A DNA stretch of 64,000 bases from Chrysopilus asiliformis (GCA_964034945.1 OZ035961.1:16321243-16385242), one strand, 5' to 3'. Shown: positions 36,180-47,264, counted from the first letter of the stretch. Notes: generated by a model not told the origin, from the letters alone. Made by a program: numbers and translations.

Positions 36180-37558
36180 ATGGCCGACGTTCTCAAGCAC
36201 AAGTGCGAAACGCCGAACTGCAAAAACATGGCAACATTACAATGCCCAACATGCTTGAAAATCGGGATTTCCGGGTCTTATTTTTGCTCCCAGGTTTCAC
36301 ATAATATCTGAATTTTCCTCTTTTACATTCTTTTTTCATGCAGGACTGCTTCAAGGGATACTGGAAGAACCACAAAGTGATCCACGTTTTAGCTCGTGCG
36401 AACCTGGCATTTTTAATTGGAATTTAGCTGATTTTTGTCTTTTTTTCAGAGGGGCAGGGTGCGGATGAGATTGCAAAGGGAGACGTAGGCGGTTACAATC
36501 CATGGCCTTTTTATAATTTCACCGGAAAGCTGAGGCCTTTCCCGCAGACTCCGATTCGAACTGTGCCTAAGGAGATCGAACGACCAGAGTACGCTGATCA
36601 ACCTGGTGGAAATTCGCTGTCGGAAGAGGCTCTACGGGGCAACACAACGATCAAAGTGCTGAACGATGAGGAAATCGAGGCAATGAGGGTGGCAAGCAAA
36701 TTGGGGCGGGAGTGCCTCGACGCAGCGGCCAATGCGGTAGCAGTCGGAGTGACCACCGACGAACTCGATCGTCTCGTCCATGAGGCTGCCATCGAGAGGG
36801 ATTGCTATCCATCCCCACTGAACTACTACAATTTTCCAGCTTCTTGCTGCACTTCCGTCAACGAAGTGATTTGCCATGGAATCCCGGACACAAGACCTCT
36901 GGAGGATGGCGATATCTGCAATGTGGATGTCACGGTTTATCACCATGGGTTCCATGGGGATCTGAATGAAACCTTCTTCGTCGGCAATGTCTCTGACAAG
37001 CACAAGAATCTTGTGAAAATCACCTATGAATCGCTGTGCAAAGCAATTGAAATTGTTAGGTAGATAAATGTGGCTGTGGCACATCATTTAAAGAACTATC
37101 TAAAATTTCATTACTTTTCAGGCCGGGCGTGAAGTACCGCGACATCGGGAATGTCATCCAGAAACACGTGCAGCCACATGGTTACAGTGTAGTGAAGAGC
37201 TATTGCGGTCATGGTATTCACCGCCTATTTCACACTGCCCCCAATGTACCACACTATGCCAGTACGTCGAGATAAAAATAACATTGATGATTACTTCATT
37301 TCTAATTACATTTTCGCATTTTCAGAGAATTCAGCTGTCGGCGTAATGAAGGCGGGTCACTGCTTCACCATCGAGCCAATGATCTCGGAGGGAACTTGGC
37401 GCAACGAACAGTGGCCTGACGATTGGACTGCCGTTACCAAGGATGGAAAATGGTCAGCTCAATTCGAGCAAACGCTTTTGGTCACTGAAAATGGCTGTGA
37501 TATCCTAACGAAACGTCGCGAGGCAAACGGACAACCGCATTTCTTGGACAGCATGTAG
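36180..37558 (+). CDS. Methionine aminopeptidase 1 (MetAP1), complete, five exons
   Basis: Exons: 36180-36293, 36344-36395, 36450-37059, 37122-37261 and 37326-37558, giving 382 residues (human MetAP1 is 386). All phases agree. The cytosolic enzyme removes the initiator Met from nascent proteins whose second residue is small. Residues 9-52 form the MetAP1-specific C6H2 zinc finger (Cys 9, 14, 22, 25, 36, 40; His 48, 52), which links the enzyme to ribosomes. The pita-bread catalytic domain shows CHGIPD, the metal-ligand Asp residues in NVDVT and HGDLNETF, the CGHGIH His, and the Glu residues of FTIEPM and AQFEQT. The start sits in a good context (gcgaaATGG). Introns are 50-64 nt, typical of flies. 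The exon 2 donor (C|GTGCGA) was chosen over CAC|GTTTTA because it keeps frame with the exon 3 acceptor and gives [10 protein letters not shown]. An alternative using acceptor AGAG| is possible. Confidence 0.95.
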
Positions 37559-37601
37559 AGAAATTGTATTTGTTTTTCACGAAAACAATTAGAACAACAG
37601 G

Positions 37602-37607
37602 AATAAA
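37602..37607 (+). terminator. MetAP1 polyadenylation signal
   Basis: AATAAA lies 44 nt after the MetAP1 stop codon, in a suitable position for 3' end formation. Confidence 0.7.
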
Positions 37608-37619
37608 GGGCATTTGCAT

Positions 37620-38131
37620 TTGCTTTTTTATTACTGAATCGCTTTGGGGTTCACAGATTTCTTTTTTATACAAATGAATTTTCACTTTTATTTCGAATAT
37701 TTCTTAGTTGGTTTGTTTTCTATTTTACTGTTCTATTCGAAATGAAAGGGTTAATTTGGAATTGACAAATCGTATTCAAAAATAAACTTAAAGATTGCTT
37801 TTACCTAAAATATGTGTGCGTTTGTTTTAACTATTGATTTTGGAAGATTGTTTTTCGCGACTTTTCAGATAGTTCATAAAATAATTTGCGGTGGAAACGA
37901 AACTTCGTTTATTCCGGTACTAACCTTTTAGAATACTAGCCATTGCGTTCTCCGAAATAAGGCCTTCGAAAGAGTTGTTGATACCTCTGTATTCCCTTTC
38001 TCTTCTTAACAGCAGGACTGTTCCTCCATCGGTCAATTGATATCAACTAAAAGGGTTCAGTCAACACTCGAAAAACCTATAGCCGAAATGACTAGTTACT
38101 ATATTTTTTTTTAATTAAAAAATAAATAAAA
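37620..38131. other. Short tail-to-tail intergenic region
   Basis: Separates the 3' ends of MetAP1 (plus) and the Gln-rich gene (minus). A minus-strand AATAAA at 38,137-38,132 lies about 56 nt beyond the Gln-rich stop codon. A short CGAAGGCC/GGCCTTCG-like phrase near 37,960 was seen; otherwise nothing. Confidence 0.6.
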
Positions 38132-38192
38132 TTTATTTCCTTTGTAATTTTACATTTACATAATTCTAAAACCTAATTTTCTTGTAATTCAG

Positions 38193-40250
38193 TTAAATCT
38201 CCTCGCTATCACTAAAACCATTAGTCCCCGACGTCGCAGGAGTTTCACTCGCCGTAGTAGTCGAAGCATCGTCCTGGTACTCACTTTCAGTTGAAAAATC
38301 GTCAGATCTTTGCTGAATGGTTGGTCCCTTTTTACGCAACATGCAATAAAAATGTTTGTTAAACAACACTGGGTTAAAAGCGCTGATTTTTCAAAAAAAA
38401 ATGGATAGAAATGTTTATGGCTCTTTAGTCATATTGGAATATTTTTTAAAAAAACTATTAAAATGTCTGGTTAACATGATTAATTATAATAATATTAGAG
38501 AAACAGCAATAATTTCAAACTTACATTATCACCCTGATATTCATCGTCAGGTACGAAAATCCTCAGCGGTCGATGTCCGAACTGCTGTTCCAGAAGCCTC
38601 TGATGTTCCTGGAATGCTGAAATAGTGGTTGTTTCTGCCGGGATTTGTTCCAAATGCTGGGGCTCCTGATGGGATATGGGCTGTTGTAAAACTTGATGTT
38701 GCAGTTCGTAGCTTGCCTGCGGCTGGACCTGTTCATCGTCATTATGCTGCTGCGATAAATCTACAAATTGCTGGTAGGATTGCGCTTCCGGAGTATTTCC
38801 AAAATAGTTGGAAGCTATAAAACCGCTTTGACCATCAACATCTTCTTCATGGGAGTTTAGGTTTTGGGATTGTTCTGGGTCAGATGGCGGTTCCTGTTGT
38901 GGTGGCTGCTGTTGAGGATGAATATTCACAAAGCTATGCGAAAAAGCTTGAGTCGGATGAGCAGCAACCAGCGCTTCGAATGATGGCTTGTCCTGCCCGT
39001 TAATCTCTTGGATTCCATTGAATTGTGGATGAATTTGGTTGAATGGATCTCTGGCGGCTTGGAGGATTTGTCCATTGCTAGCTACTTCCTGGCTCATGTC
39101 CACCGAAGGGTAATTATGTGGAAAGGAATTTACAAAGCCAGGATTTGGGCTAAAAAGCTGTTGATGCTGTTGCTGCTGATGTTGATTGTAAAGATTGTTA
39201 GACTGTGTGACGAGATACGTTGGATTGTAGACGGACAGAGGCATTCCTTGGACAGCTGAAGCTTGTTGTAGGAGGAATTGCTGCAATTGAGGTTGATTGG
39301 AGATCGGCATTGCGTAGGCGTCTGTTAGTTGCTGTTGTGGAACAGTACGGACGAATTGCACCAAATGTTGGGGTGGATGGACTCCGGTCGGAGTTGTTAG
39401 CAAATTCGACTGCACATCAGCGGGGTAGGCTTTATCGTTACTGGGCATGCTAAGAGGATCAAAAGATGGCCGAATCCTCAGTGCCGGAAGGGAGGGATCT
39501 GGGTCAGGAGCAAAGTACTTCTGTTGACCAGACAAAGGATCTCGTATTGTTTGGTCGTTAGTTTGCTCCTCGGTTACTTGATATTGATGATGATGGATAG
39601 CAATCTCTTGCGGTTTCGGCGTAAAGGCTGTATCGTCGACGTGAATGTGATTATCTACATTGAATATCGACGAAATCGAACCAGCGAGATTTGGTGCTGG
39701 AATTGTGCGAATCGGTCCTAGATGATGGTTGGCCAATCGAATGGAATTTTCAATCTAAGAAATAAAAATCAAAAGAATATATTATTTATAATAAAGAAAA
39801 ACTTTTTTTTGTTGAAATTACTGGTTGATTAATTTGCGGAGCCGGGGAAAATGGTTTCTCATAGGAATATCCACCTGCTGGTGTAGAACTAGGATGATGT
39901 TTCATGTGTTTCTGAGGTGCCGGTTTAATGGGTCGGTTCGATTGCAATGAAGATCCTTTCAGGACAAACTGTGGAGTGATCGCCAACTTCACCGGACGAC
40001 GTAGTCGCATGGCTGGACGTTGAAGTTGAGCTGGACGTTGAAGTTGAGGTGGAAGTTTTTTCAGCAGAAGCATTGGCATATGCGAGTTACTTCGAATTTG
40101 TAAAACTAAAGTTCGGAGTCCATTCTTTGTCACTGCTGATGTTTTTTGCTGGCCAGATTTCGGTGGCCAACTTGAATACACCATCGGATTTTTTGATGGT
40201 GACTCACATAGCGTATTTGTAATGATTACAGCGATTATCACAATTAATCC
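38193..40250 (-). CDS. Gln-rich secreted protein, unidentified (5' exon missing)
   Basis: Exons on the minus strand: 40250-39822 (143 codons), 39754-38525 (410 codons, GTAAGT donor) and 38327-38193 (44 codons plus TAA). All junctions are phase 0. The first begins GLIVIIAVIITNTLCES, the core and end of a signal peptide, so a short ATG exon must lie upstream, probably within 40,260-40,700; I could not fix it. The mature part starts with a basic, proline-rich, repetitive stretch (QLQRPA twice, LRRPVK). Exon 2 carries GPIRTIPAPNLAG, many poly-Gln/His runs and an acidic end. The last exon is Ser/Thr/Glu-rich (TESEYQDDASTTT) and ends SDSEEI. Its acceptor (AAAAAG) has a weak pyrimidine tract, so that exon is less certain. 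No catalytic domain. Structural extracellular or cuticle/eggshell-like roles are possible but unproven. Confidence 0.7.
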
Positions 40251-40656
40251 CTGTAATATAAATAAGTAAATTTATCTTTTAAGTTTGTGTGTCCATTTAA
40301 CCAAAATGAAAGCGAAAAAAAATCTCGAAAATGTGGGTTTAGAATTTTAAACCCTCAAACTTTTTGAGGACCCAAAAAAATCCCTAATTTTTTTTTATCT
40401 TTTAAGAAGGTTATTGAATTATTGGTCATTTGAAAATGTTACTTGTTATATTCTTTAAAATGCTATGAAATTAATAAAAATCACCGAATTTAATCAAACA
40501 TAAAGGTTATCAAATTCATTTTGCTGCAAATATAATTGGAAATCAAATTATTTTCACCAATTAAATTCTTACAGAATCTAATCTTTAATTAAGATTTCAA
40601 TTCCCATTTATAATTCAATTGTTCTGCAACAAATTGAATTAATTATAAATTCATGT

Positions 40657-40664
40657 TATATAAA
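40657..40664 (+). promoter_or_regulatory. TATA box of the small cysteine-rich peptide gene
   Basis: TATATAAA stands 46 nt before the ATG at 40,710. That places initiation around 40,685-40,692 and leaves a very short 5' UTR. The spacing is typical of highly expressed small secreted-peptide genes in flies. Assigned by position only. Confidence 0.55.
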
Positions 40665-40709
40665 GTCGTGTTGTGATGTCAAGTTATGTTTTATAAGTCT
40701 TCCATAAAC

Positions 40710-41040
40710 ATGGATTCGTTTAAGTTGTTCATTTTCGTCGCTTTTTTTCTCACGTCAACACTTTTTTCCACAGCAGAACAAAATGAAACATCCTTAAGGT
40801 ATGTGGAATAGTAGAAGTTAGGATTTTTTGTTGTTCAATAAAATTTATATTTTTCAGGTATATGGTCAATGGATTTAAAAGATGTCAAGGATACGGGATT
40901 TATGTAAGATTGGTTTTTGTGTTTTTAAAACTTAAATAAAACTTTTTTTTTTAAATATTTAGTGTAGGAATCATTACGAGTGTTGCTCATATTTTTGTTC
41001 GTATAATATTTGCACAAATCGGCAGAACAGTTTCTATTGA
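40710..41040 (+). CDS. Small secreted cysteine-rich (knottin-like) peptide, three exons
   Basis: Exons 40710-40798, 40858-40903 and 40963-41040 have clean GT/AG junctions (AAG|GTATGT..TTTTCAG and TAT|GTAAGA..ATTTAG), phases 2 and 0, and 59-nt introns. The product is 70 residues. Residues 1-22 are a signal peptide (hydrophobic FIFVAFFL core, likely cut after Ala22). A propeptide-like EQNETS... stretch with one N-glycosylation-type site ends in a dibasic Lys37-Arg38 directly before Cys39. Six cysteines follow with spacing C-x6-C-x5-CC-x3-C-x4-C, the classic inhibitor-cystine-knot pattern (1-4, 2-5, 3-6 pairing expected), and the chain ends at Tyr70. Cleavage at Lys-Arg would release 32 residues. 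Knottins serve as protease inhibitors, antimicrobial peptides, seminal or neuropeptide-like factors and channel ligands; sequence alone does not say which. The gene is divergent from the Gln-rich secreted gene and has its own TATA box. I do not recognise a named orthologue. Confidence 0.8.
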
Positions 41041-41160
41041 ACATTTTATAAAATTTTGGTAATATTTGTATGATGCAGATTGACATAATATAAAATTGTA
41101 TTCAGCATAAATTTAGAGTTTTAATTATTTGGGGGTGTCCTTAAAATTAGTCGAATTTTC

Positions 41161-41255
41161 AGGAGCACAACAATCCGTAAAGTGGTGGTCCCGACTTCAA
41201 TTTCGTGACTTTATGGTTGCAACAACTACTTTATAATTCTTTTTATTACTTGGGT
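41161..41255. mobile_element. ~95 bp foldback MITE, family C copy 3 (degraded)
   Basis: AGGAGCACAACAATCCGTAAAG on the left corresponds to the complement of ACTTTATAATTCTTTTTATT on the right, ending ACTTGGG. More diverged than copy 2. Confidence 0.55.
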
Positions 41256-41433
41256 ATTAAATTATATTCAAAAATTTGCCAAAAACCGGATTGAAGATGG
41301 AAGAAAAGTTCAAATGAGGAAAAAGTATGTTTTTTTAAATTATTCATTCCTAATTCAAGGAAAATTTTCGGAAAATTCACAACTCTTGAAAGATTTTTTG
41401 TTCTCATTTTTGTGTTTTTCAAATTTTCAAAAA

Positions 41434-41565
41434 GGGCCATTCACTTTCGCAAGGACCAAAAACTCAGCGCAGAACTCAGTAGCAAAACTTTTTTAAAACT
41501 CAGTAGCAAAACTTTTGCAAGGACCAAAAACTCAGCGAGGTTTTGCGAGGTGAAGTGAATACCCC
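41434..41565. mobile_element. Small MITE, GGG..ATTCACTT termini
   Basis: Left end GGGCCATTCACTTTCGCAAG; right end is the complement of GGGGTATTCACTTCACC. The interior has direct repeats GCAAGGACCAAAAACTCAGC (twice) and AAAACTCAGTAGCAAAACTT. The end motif resembles those at 55,507 and 12,398. Confidence 0.6.
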
Positions 41566-41631
41566 TAATGTGTTTGATTTTTATTTGAAATAATATTTGC
41601 ATCATCCTTTAAACATTTTACAAAAGATATT

Positions 41632-42045
41632 TATACCCGTATGGTGAAACCAAAGGGTATATTAACTTTGCCTTACCGTTTGTAACGCCAAGATCCCGTC
41701 ATCGCACAAAAAAATGAATTACACCAGTGTGTTTATTAGAATGATAAAAATATTTAATTTTTGCATGTCCGTCCGTCAGCCTGTGGCGCGGATTTCGGGC
41801 GCACGGATTGAGCTACAGACTTGAAATTTTGCGTAGATCCGTTTTTTGTAAAATGCGAGGCTAAATTCGTCCATGGGCAAAAATGGACCATTAGGGGGGT
41901 ACCCCCCATACGAACGAAAATGTTTTTTGCGAATATCTCAAAAAAGGTGCATCTTATCAAAAAAGTCCAAGAACAAAAGTTATTTAGGATATGATTCTAC
42001 ATAAAACTCCCATAAATCAAAATCCGATTGGAATAAAGTTTTTTC
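41632..42045 (+). repeat. Dispersed repeat family B copy
   Basis: Begins TATACCCGTATGGTGAAACC and proceeds through GTCCGTCCGTCAGCC, CCATTAGGGGGGTACCCCCC and GAATATCTCAAAAAAGGTG to AACTCCCATAAATCAAAATC. Uninterrupted, so a reference for the copy split at 17,610. Confidence 0.75.
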
Positions 42046-42063
42046 TCTAATAATTTTCTCTTA

Positions 42064-42347
42064 GAGATCGTTTACACCTGACACTTTATTCCTTGAATTT
42101 TTTTCTTCGACACTAAATTCATGTTGCCCACGGGTTTACACTACCACACAAAATTCAGAAATTTATTTCTGAATCTCGCCGGAACTTGAATTCGAGTTTT
42201 TCATATAAAATAGACAGAATAAATTCAAGTTTTGACAACTTTTGGTAAGTGAATTTATTCTTCGATAGATGAATAAAATGCGCAAAATTAATTCTGAATA
42301 AAATCCGCGAAGAAATTCAAGAAAATATCGCAAGTGCGAACGGGGCC
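42064..42347. mobile_element. MITE, TTA target duplication, TTCTTGAATTT arms
   Basis: The arms GTTTACACCTGACACTTTAT...CCTTGAATTTTTTTCTTC and the complement of GAAGAAATTCAAGAAAATATCGCAAGTGCGAACGG pair, flanked by TTA on each side (42,061-42,063 and 42,348-42,350). A related fragment lies at about 16,970-17,115. PIF/Harbinger-type by duplication; divergence is high. Confidence 0.5.
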
Positions 42348-42355
42348 TTAATCCC

Positions 42356-43928
42356 TAAAACACTTATCGATATTTAATAGAATTTTCAGAATTCCTAAAA
42401 ATTTTCAATCACAATAAACGTATCTTCTATGATTTCGCACTTAAATGCAGATTTTTCTACAATCTATTAAACTATCATTAGCACCTCATTAAATGTGCAT
42501 TTTTCTTATGCTACTATTAATCATTGTATCCGTAATGCGATTTGGAAAATTGCTCTTCGTGCACATAAACGGCCAATGGGCTAAATCAGTAACAGGGCGA
42601 AACCGAACGACAATTGATTTATTATTAAGTATATTATGTTTATGCTCCAAAGTGAAACTTAGGAAGGAAAAAAAAATAATCGAAGCGATAAATTGAGTCA
42701 AGCTCAATTCTTCTAACTCGCACTAATCGCATGCTACAGTCATCAATGAAGTGAAGAAAGTTCGTTTATTGTTTTACTACAATTTTATAATGATCAGTTT
42801 TGGGAAAAGATAATGAAATTCGTATCGAAATCGAATTAATCTAATTTAATTGATTTCCAATGGTATCAAACATTCTTTGACTGGTATTGGAAATAAATTT
42901 TTTACATTCAAATCGAAATAAATACGATTTTTCTTTGATTTTCATTTAATTAATTAATTAAGTTTGTAACATCATTCGACTAATTCTTAGAAAACAAAGT
43001 AAGTAACCAGTAGAATGCCCATCAGATCAAGATTATCAATCTAATTTCACTAACGTAAGTAGTTAAAATGCTTTATAACCTAATTGGAGGTTACCTTTGG
43101 TGTTCAAACAGTGTAAAAGAGAGAAACAGCGTAAGAAAAAAAAAACATTTAATTACAGACCAAAGAAAAGCAAATGATAATAAGTGAATAAAAATTGTTT
43201 TCAAATAAAATTTCTGCCCAAATGGCGAACCGGATCACATAATTTCAAGTTCAAAAAATTTACTCACGTAATTAGTGCAATATGCCGGTAAAAATAAATA
43301 CACGGAACAAGTTTAAGATGTGTTTATTGTTTTCTTCTTTTTTTTGCTGGAAGTATTTGAATGTTGAATATGAATTATTAATCGTTTGTTTTAATAATTC
43401 TACATTGTAAACTGAATTGGGTTATTGAGAAAAATATGGAAAGTTATTTTAATTCCATGATTTTATTCTTTGCTTATTTGATTTTTTATTACAATGACAA
43501 TCTTTTTACGAAGACAGGGGGAAATTTTTTGTACCTGGCGACAAAAGTACATGATCGGAAACAGCTCAAGCTATTAACGATTATTGCATTATATATATCG
43601 TTGTCAATTTTTTTGTTAACTTTAGAGAAGAGCAAAGTAAAAACTATTATAGAAGGTTGATCATATTGGTTTCCAAAATGATTAACTATAGAAAACTATT
43701 GGTTGAGTACTGAAATTATGGCTAGTATCTGCCGAAAACGTCGTTACATAACTTTGCTATACATGGAATTCCAAACAAGTTAATTAATGCGGGATGTCCA
43801 CAAAATTCGTCACACTTTTGCAAGGGCGAGTCTACGGTAGCGTAACGGCGCGGCGGTATCAAATTCCATACAAAAAATCTCGAAAAAAAACTCGGGGTTG
43901 CGGGGAGGGGGATAAGAGTGACGTATTC
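42356..43928. other. No gene recognised
   Basis: A+T-rich DNA with short, unconvincing frames. Nothing repeated was recognised. Confidence 0.5.
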
Positions 43929-43930
43929 TA

Positions 43931-44493
43931 CAGGGTGGGCCAGAATAGACGCAGGGGTTTGAAGTCTTTATAACTTTTGTTTTTATTTTTATTTTTTTAA
44001 TTTTGTTTCAGCATTTTGTTAAGAAGACTTGGGCAATTTAAAATGGACCTGTACACAATAGAACAACGAACCGGTGGGCGGTGGGCTCAATGGCTCTTTT
44101 ACGGGACATGTTTGGCGGACGCATTATTTCGAAAAGAAGCGATTTCAATTGGCCTCCGCGTTCATCTGATCTAACGACTCCAGATTGTTTCCTTTGGGGA
44201 TATTTGAAAGAAAAGGTGTACGTCAACAAGCCAACAACCATCAGCCAATTGAAAACCAACATTCGCAGTGAAATCGAGGCCATAACACGAAAGGTTATGG
44301 AAAATGTCTTGGAAAGAGCACGGATTTGCGAAGCAGAAAATGGCCACCACTTGCGGGATATAATTTTCCATGTTTAGACCAAAAATATTCCCCATCAATC
44401 AACTACATGTATTTGAAAAAAAAATTATAGGTTTCGCTAAAATAAAAAATTTATAAAGAATTCAAATCCCCGCGTCTATTTTGGCCCACCCTG
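43931..44493 (+). mobile_element. Internally deleted mariner/Tc1-like transposon
   Basis: TIRs CAGGGTGGGCCAGAATAGAC and the complement of CAGGGTGGGCCAAAATAGAC agree at about 30 of 33 positions and are flanked by TA (43,929-43,930 and 44,494-44,495). From 44,081 to 44,377 one frame encodes the C-terminal part of a DDE transposase: MALLRDMFGG, WPPRSSDLTTPDCFLWGYLK (holding the last catalytic acidic position) and a C-terminal helix region ending NGHHLRDIIFHV. The N-terminal DNA-binding part and first two catalytic residues are missing. A full element would be more than 1.2 kb, so this is a deletion derivative that cannot move itself. Confidence 0.85.
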
Positions 44494-44589
44494 TATGAAC
44501 CGCCTCTAAGTGGTAAAACCTTACAGATCTTTTGATCCCATAACACGCTTTATTTAAATTGAGATTTCCTATTGATATTTAAATATTAT

Positions 44590-44896
44590 ACCCTAATAGA
44601 CTACCATCTGTACGAATATAACTAATCGTCGTACCAATAAAATGAATTACAGTGTATTTAGAATCATAAAAGGATTTAACTTTTGCTTGTCCGTCTGTAT
44701 GTCCGTGGAAGCGATAAATTGAGAACGAATTAGGCTAGAGACTTGAAATTTGTCACATCCATTTTTTCGTAAAATGGGAGGTCGAGTTCGTTAACGGACG
44801 AAATCGGACTATTCCCTTTCTCCTCCTCCCTACAAACGGAACCGTTTCTTGTAATTTTCTCGAAAACGGTACGTCGTCTTTTAGATAAGTGCTTCA
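44590..44896 (+). repeat. Diverged family B repeat
   Basis: TATACCCTAATAGACTACC.., AATGAATTACAGTGTATTTAG, CCGTCTGTATGTCCGTGG and TTCTCGAAAACGGTACGTCG follow the family B order. The MITE at 44,897 begins where it stops. Confidence 0.55.
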
Positions 44897-45138
44897 TCCC
44901 AATTGACCAATGTTGGAATTTTTGTACCGTGTCCAAATGTACCACGCAATTTTCCTTTATAAAGTTTAAGAATATTTGTGGGAAATTTGGAATTATGGAC
45001 CTTATGGTACAAAAAGGACCATTTTCACAGGAAAAAATCTTGGATTTCCAGTCAAAATTCCATAAATCGTACCTTCGGTACTTGGTACAAGATGATTGGA
45101 AATCTAATTGGTTTTCCAACCAATTTGGTCAATTGGGA
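44897..45138. mobile_element. MITE with TCCCAATTGACCAA termini
   Basis: TCCCAATTGACCAA at the left end and its exact complement TTGGTCAATTGGGA at the right end; 242 bp, no transposase. AT or a similar dinucleotide may be duplicated. Superfamily open. Confidence 0.6.
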
Positions 45139-45201
45139 TACATAAGAAAAATGTTTCAGAACATAGTCTTGTTACAATATTTACGAGAAACGCAACTGTA
45201 A

Positions 45202-46979
45202 GAAATTTCAAGTCTAAGAAATTTCTAGTTTAATCCTTTCGAAAGTAATGGTGTTCAAAATCTTTTTTTGTGTCCGACGATTGGTTCGAGGATCGGAATG
45301 GTAAGACCTTTGTCTACGATGTAAAATAATTGTCAAGTGACAAAAGCTAAATCATTTATTTAATATAAAACTCTTTACAAATTTTAAAAAAATTGTGATA
45401 TGAGCTATCATAAGCGCAGATTCCCACCTTGAACTATAAACGTCATACCATTCGATCGAGTTAATTTACACCTTATTTTCCGATGAAGTTGAAGTCAACC
45501 AATCAGTACCTTCTTTCAATTGTACACCTCATCACACTCTTCTCAGATGATGAAAACTAATCGAAACTAAAACATGCGCTTTTGTTTTCTTTCTGATACA
45601 TGTATCTATTGATGCCAGTGATTTATATCAATACCTTAATTTGCTGGAAATAAACTCACGTCGCGATAGGTCATCAAGAAAATTACCAGTTTTCTTGGTT
45701 TTCTATAAGACTTTTCAAGTGCATGCAGGTAATATCAATTTCAACGTCAATAATCCAAAGCCGTTGGCCCAAGTGAATAAAATTATATGAAATCATTGGG
45801 GCTGGAAAAGTACCAACATCCACAGAAGAAAGTGTACATTTAATTGTTTTTTATTTAATTTATTTATTGTTTTTTTCTTCTTCTTATTTTTGGCGCCGTT
45901 ATCAATATTTACTTTTCCTTAAAATCTTCTAATTGATTTTACACTTCTTAAACTTTTCCTTTATCTTCGATAATTATAACTGAATGATTTTGTCCCATAC
46001 GCCACACATATTAAAAAAAACTCTTTTTCTGGTAATTTTGCATAAATTTTCCTCCAGTTCGCATTTGCATATATTGTTAATAAAATATGCGATCTCATCA
46101 TACAATCCTATTGCAAATGTGTTAAAGTGTAAAAAAGCCCCATCCTCCACCAAATTACTTCATAATGATGTGATAAAAATCATAAAATGTATCTGAGAAC
46201 TTGCTGAGTTGAAGATTTTGCACACAGGTATCTCTCATCAATTTCAGATATTTGTCAAGTATAGTATGGAATAATTACGCCAATTTTGTCTTCACGTGAA
46301 AAACTGAGTTGATAGCGTTGACAGCATTGTTGGTATATTACTGCATAATGCTGATAGTTTTATAAAATTATTGTTGGCTTAGACAATTGAACATTCGATT
46401 ATTTTCAGTGAAAGTCGGATAAAAATAATATTTTTTTCCATTATTAGAAATTAATTGGGTGTCGTGAATAATAATTTATTCACTTTTTGTTTCGACGGAT
46501 TTTTTTTCGATTTTCTTAATCTGAAATTATAGAGAGAGTCACGATTGAAGCAATTAATATTTATATTTATCTTTCAGAAGTAATGAGGAAACTGTAACAA
46601 TATTGCAAATATGGAAGAGATGCAAAATCTGAGTTTCGCAATTGCGAAAAATATATTCGACGAAAAAAAAAACTTGTTTTGGGTTATTTTCTAGTTTTTA
46701 CGGATTTTTATCCTTTTTCGATGTTTGGTGTTGATGTGATCTAATTGTTCTTGGAAAGTACTGCAACAAATCGTTATTTAAAACTAAGTGTATCGCACCC
46801 AACAATAAGAAAAATAAATCTTCAAGTTTGAAAGACAATACTCTTTAAAAATGGGGAGCTTTTTCCTCGTTTGATTACTTTTTGACTTCTGATGTTTGTA
46901 CAGAGACGAACGTTTCAAATTTATTTTTAACTTATTTTCCGACTAGGTCTGCATGTAGCGATATTATTTGCTGGCACAC
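45202..46979. other. No gene recognised
   Basis: A+T-rich sequence with poly-T runs. No convincing exon or transposon was found. Confidence 0.5.
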
Positions 46980-47262
46980 ATGGTACCCCCCCCCCCCCCC
47001 CCTAATGGTCCATGTTTGCTCATAAACGAACTTGGCCTCGCATTTTACGAAAAACGAATCTGCTCAAAATTTCAAGTCTCTAGCTCAATCCGTGCGCCCG
47101 CAATCTGCGCCACAGACGGACAGACGGACGGACGGACATGCTAAATTCAACTTTTTTTTATCATTCTAAACACACTGGTGTAATTTATTTTTTTGTGTGA
47201 TGACGGGATCTTGGCATAAGGCAAATCTAATATACCCTTTGGTTTCACCATACGGGTATAAA
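46980..47262 (-). repeat. Dispersed repeat family B, inverted copy with a C17 run
   Basis: Ends with the complement of TATACCCGTATGGTGAAACC and contains GACGGACAGACGGACGGACG. At 46,986-47,002 the usual C-rich palindrome of the family has become 17 consecutive C residues. Confidence 0.75.
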
Positions 47263-47264
47263 CA

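Noticed and set aside
36598..37087. Minus-strand ORFs of 64 and 151 codons
   Set aside because: Antisense shadows of the MetAP1 third exon.
38629..39721. Plus-strand ORFs of 63-83 codons
   Set aside because: Antisense shadows of the Gln-rich gene's large exon.
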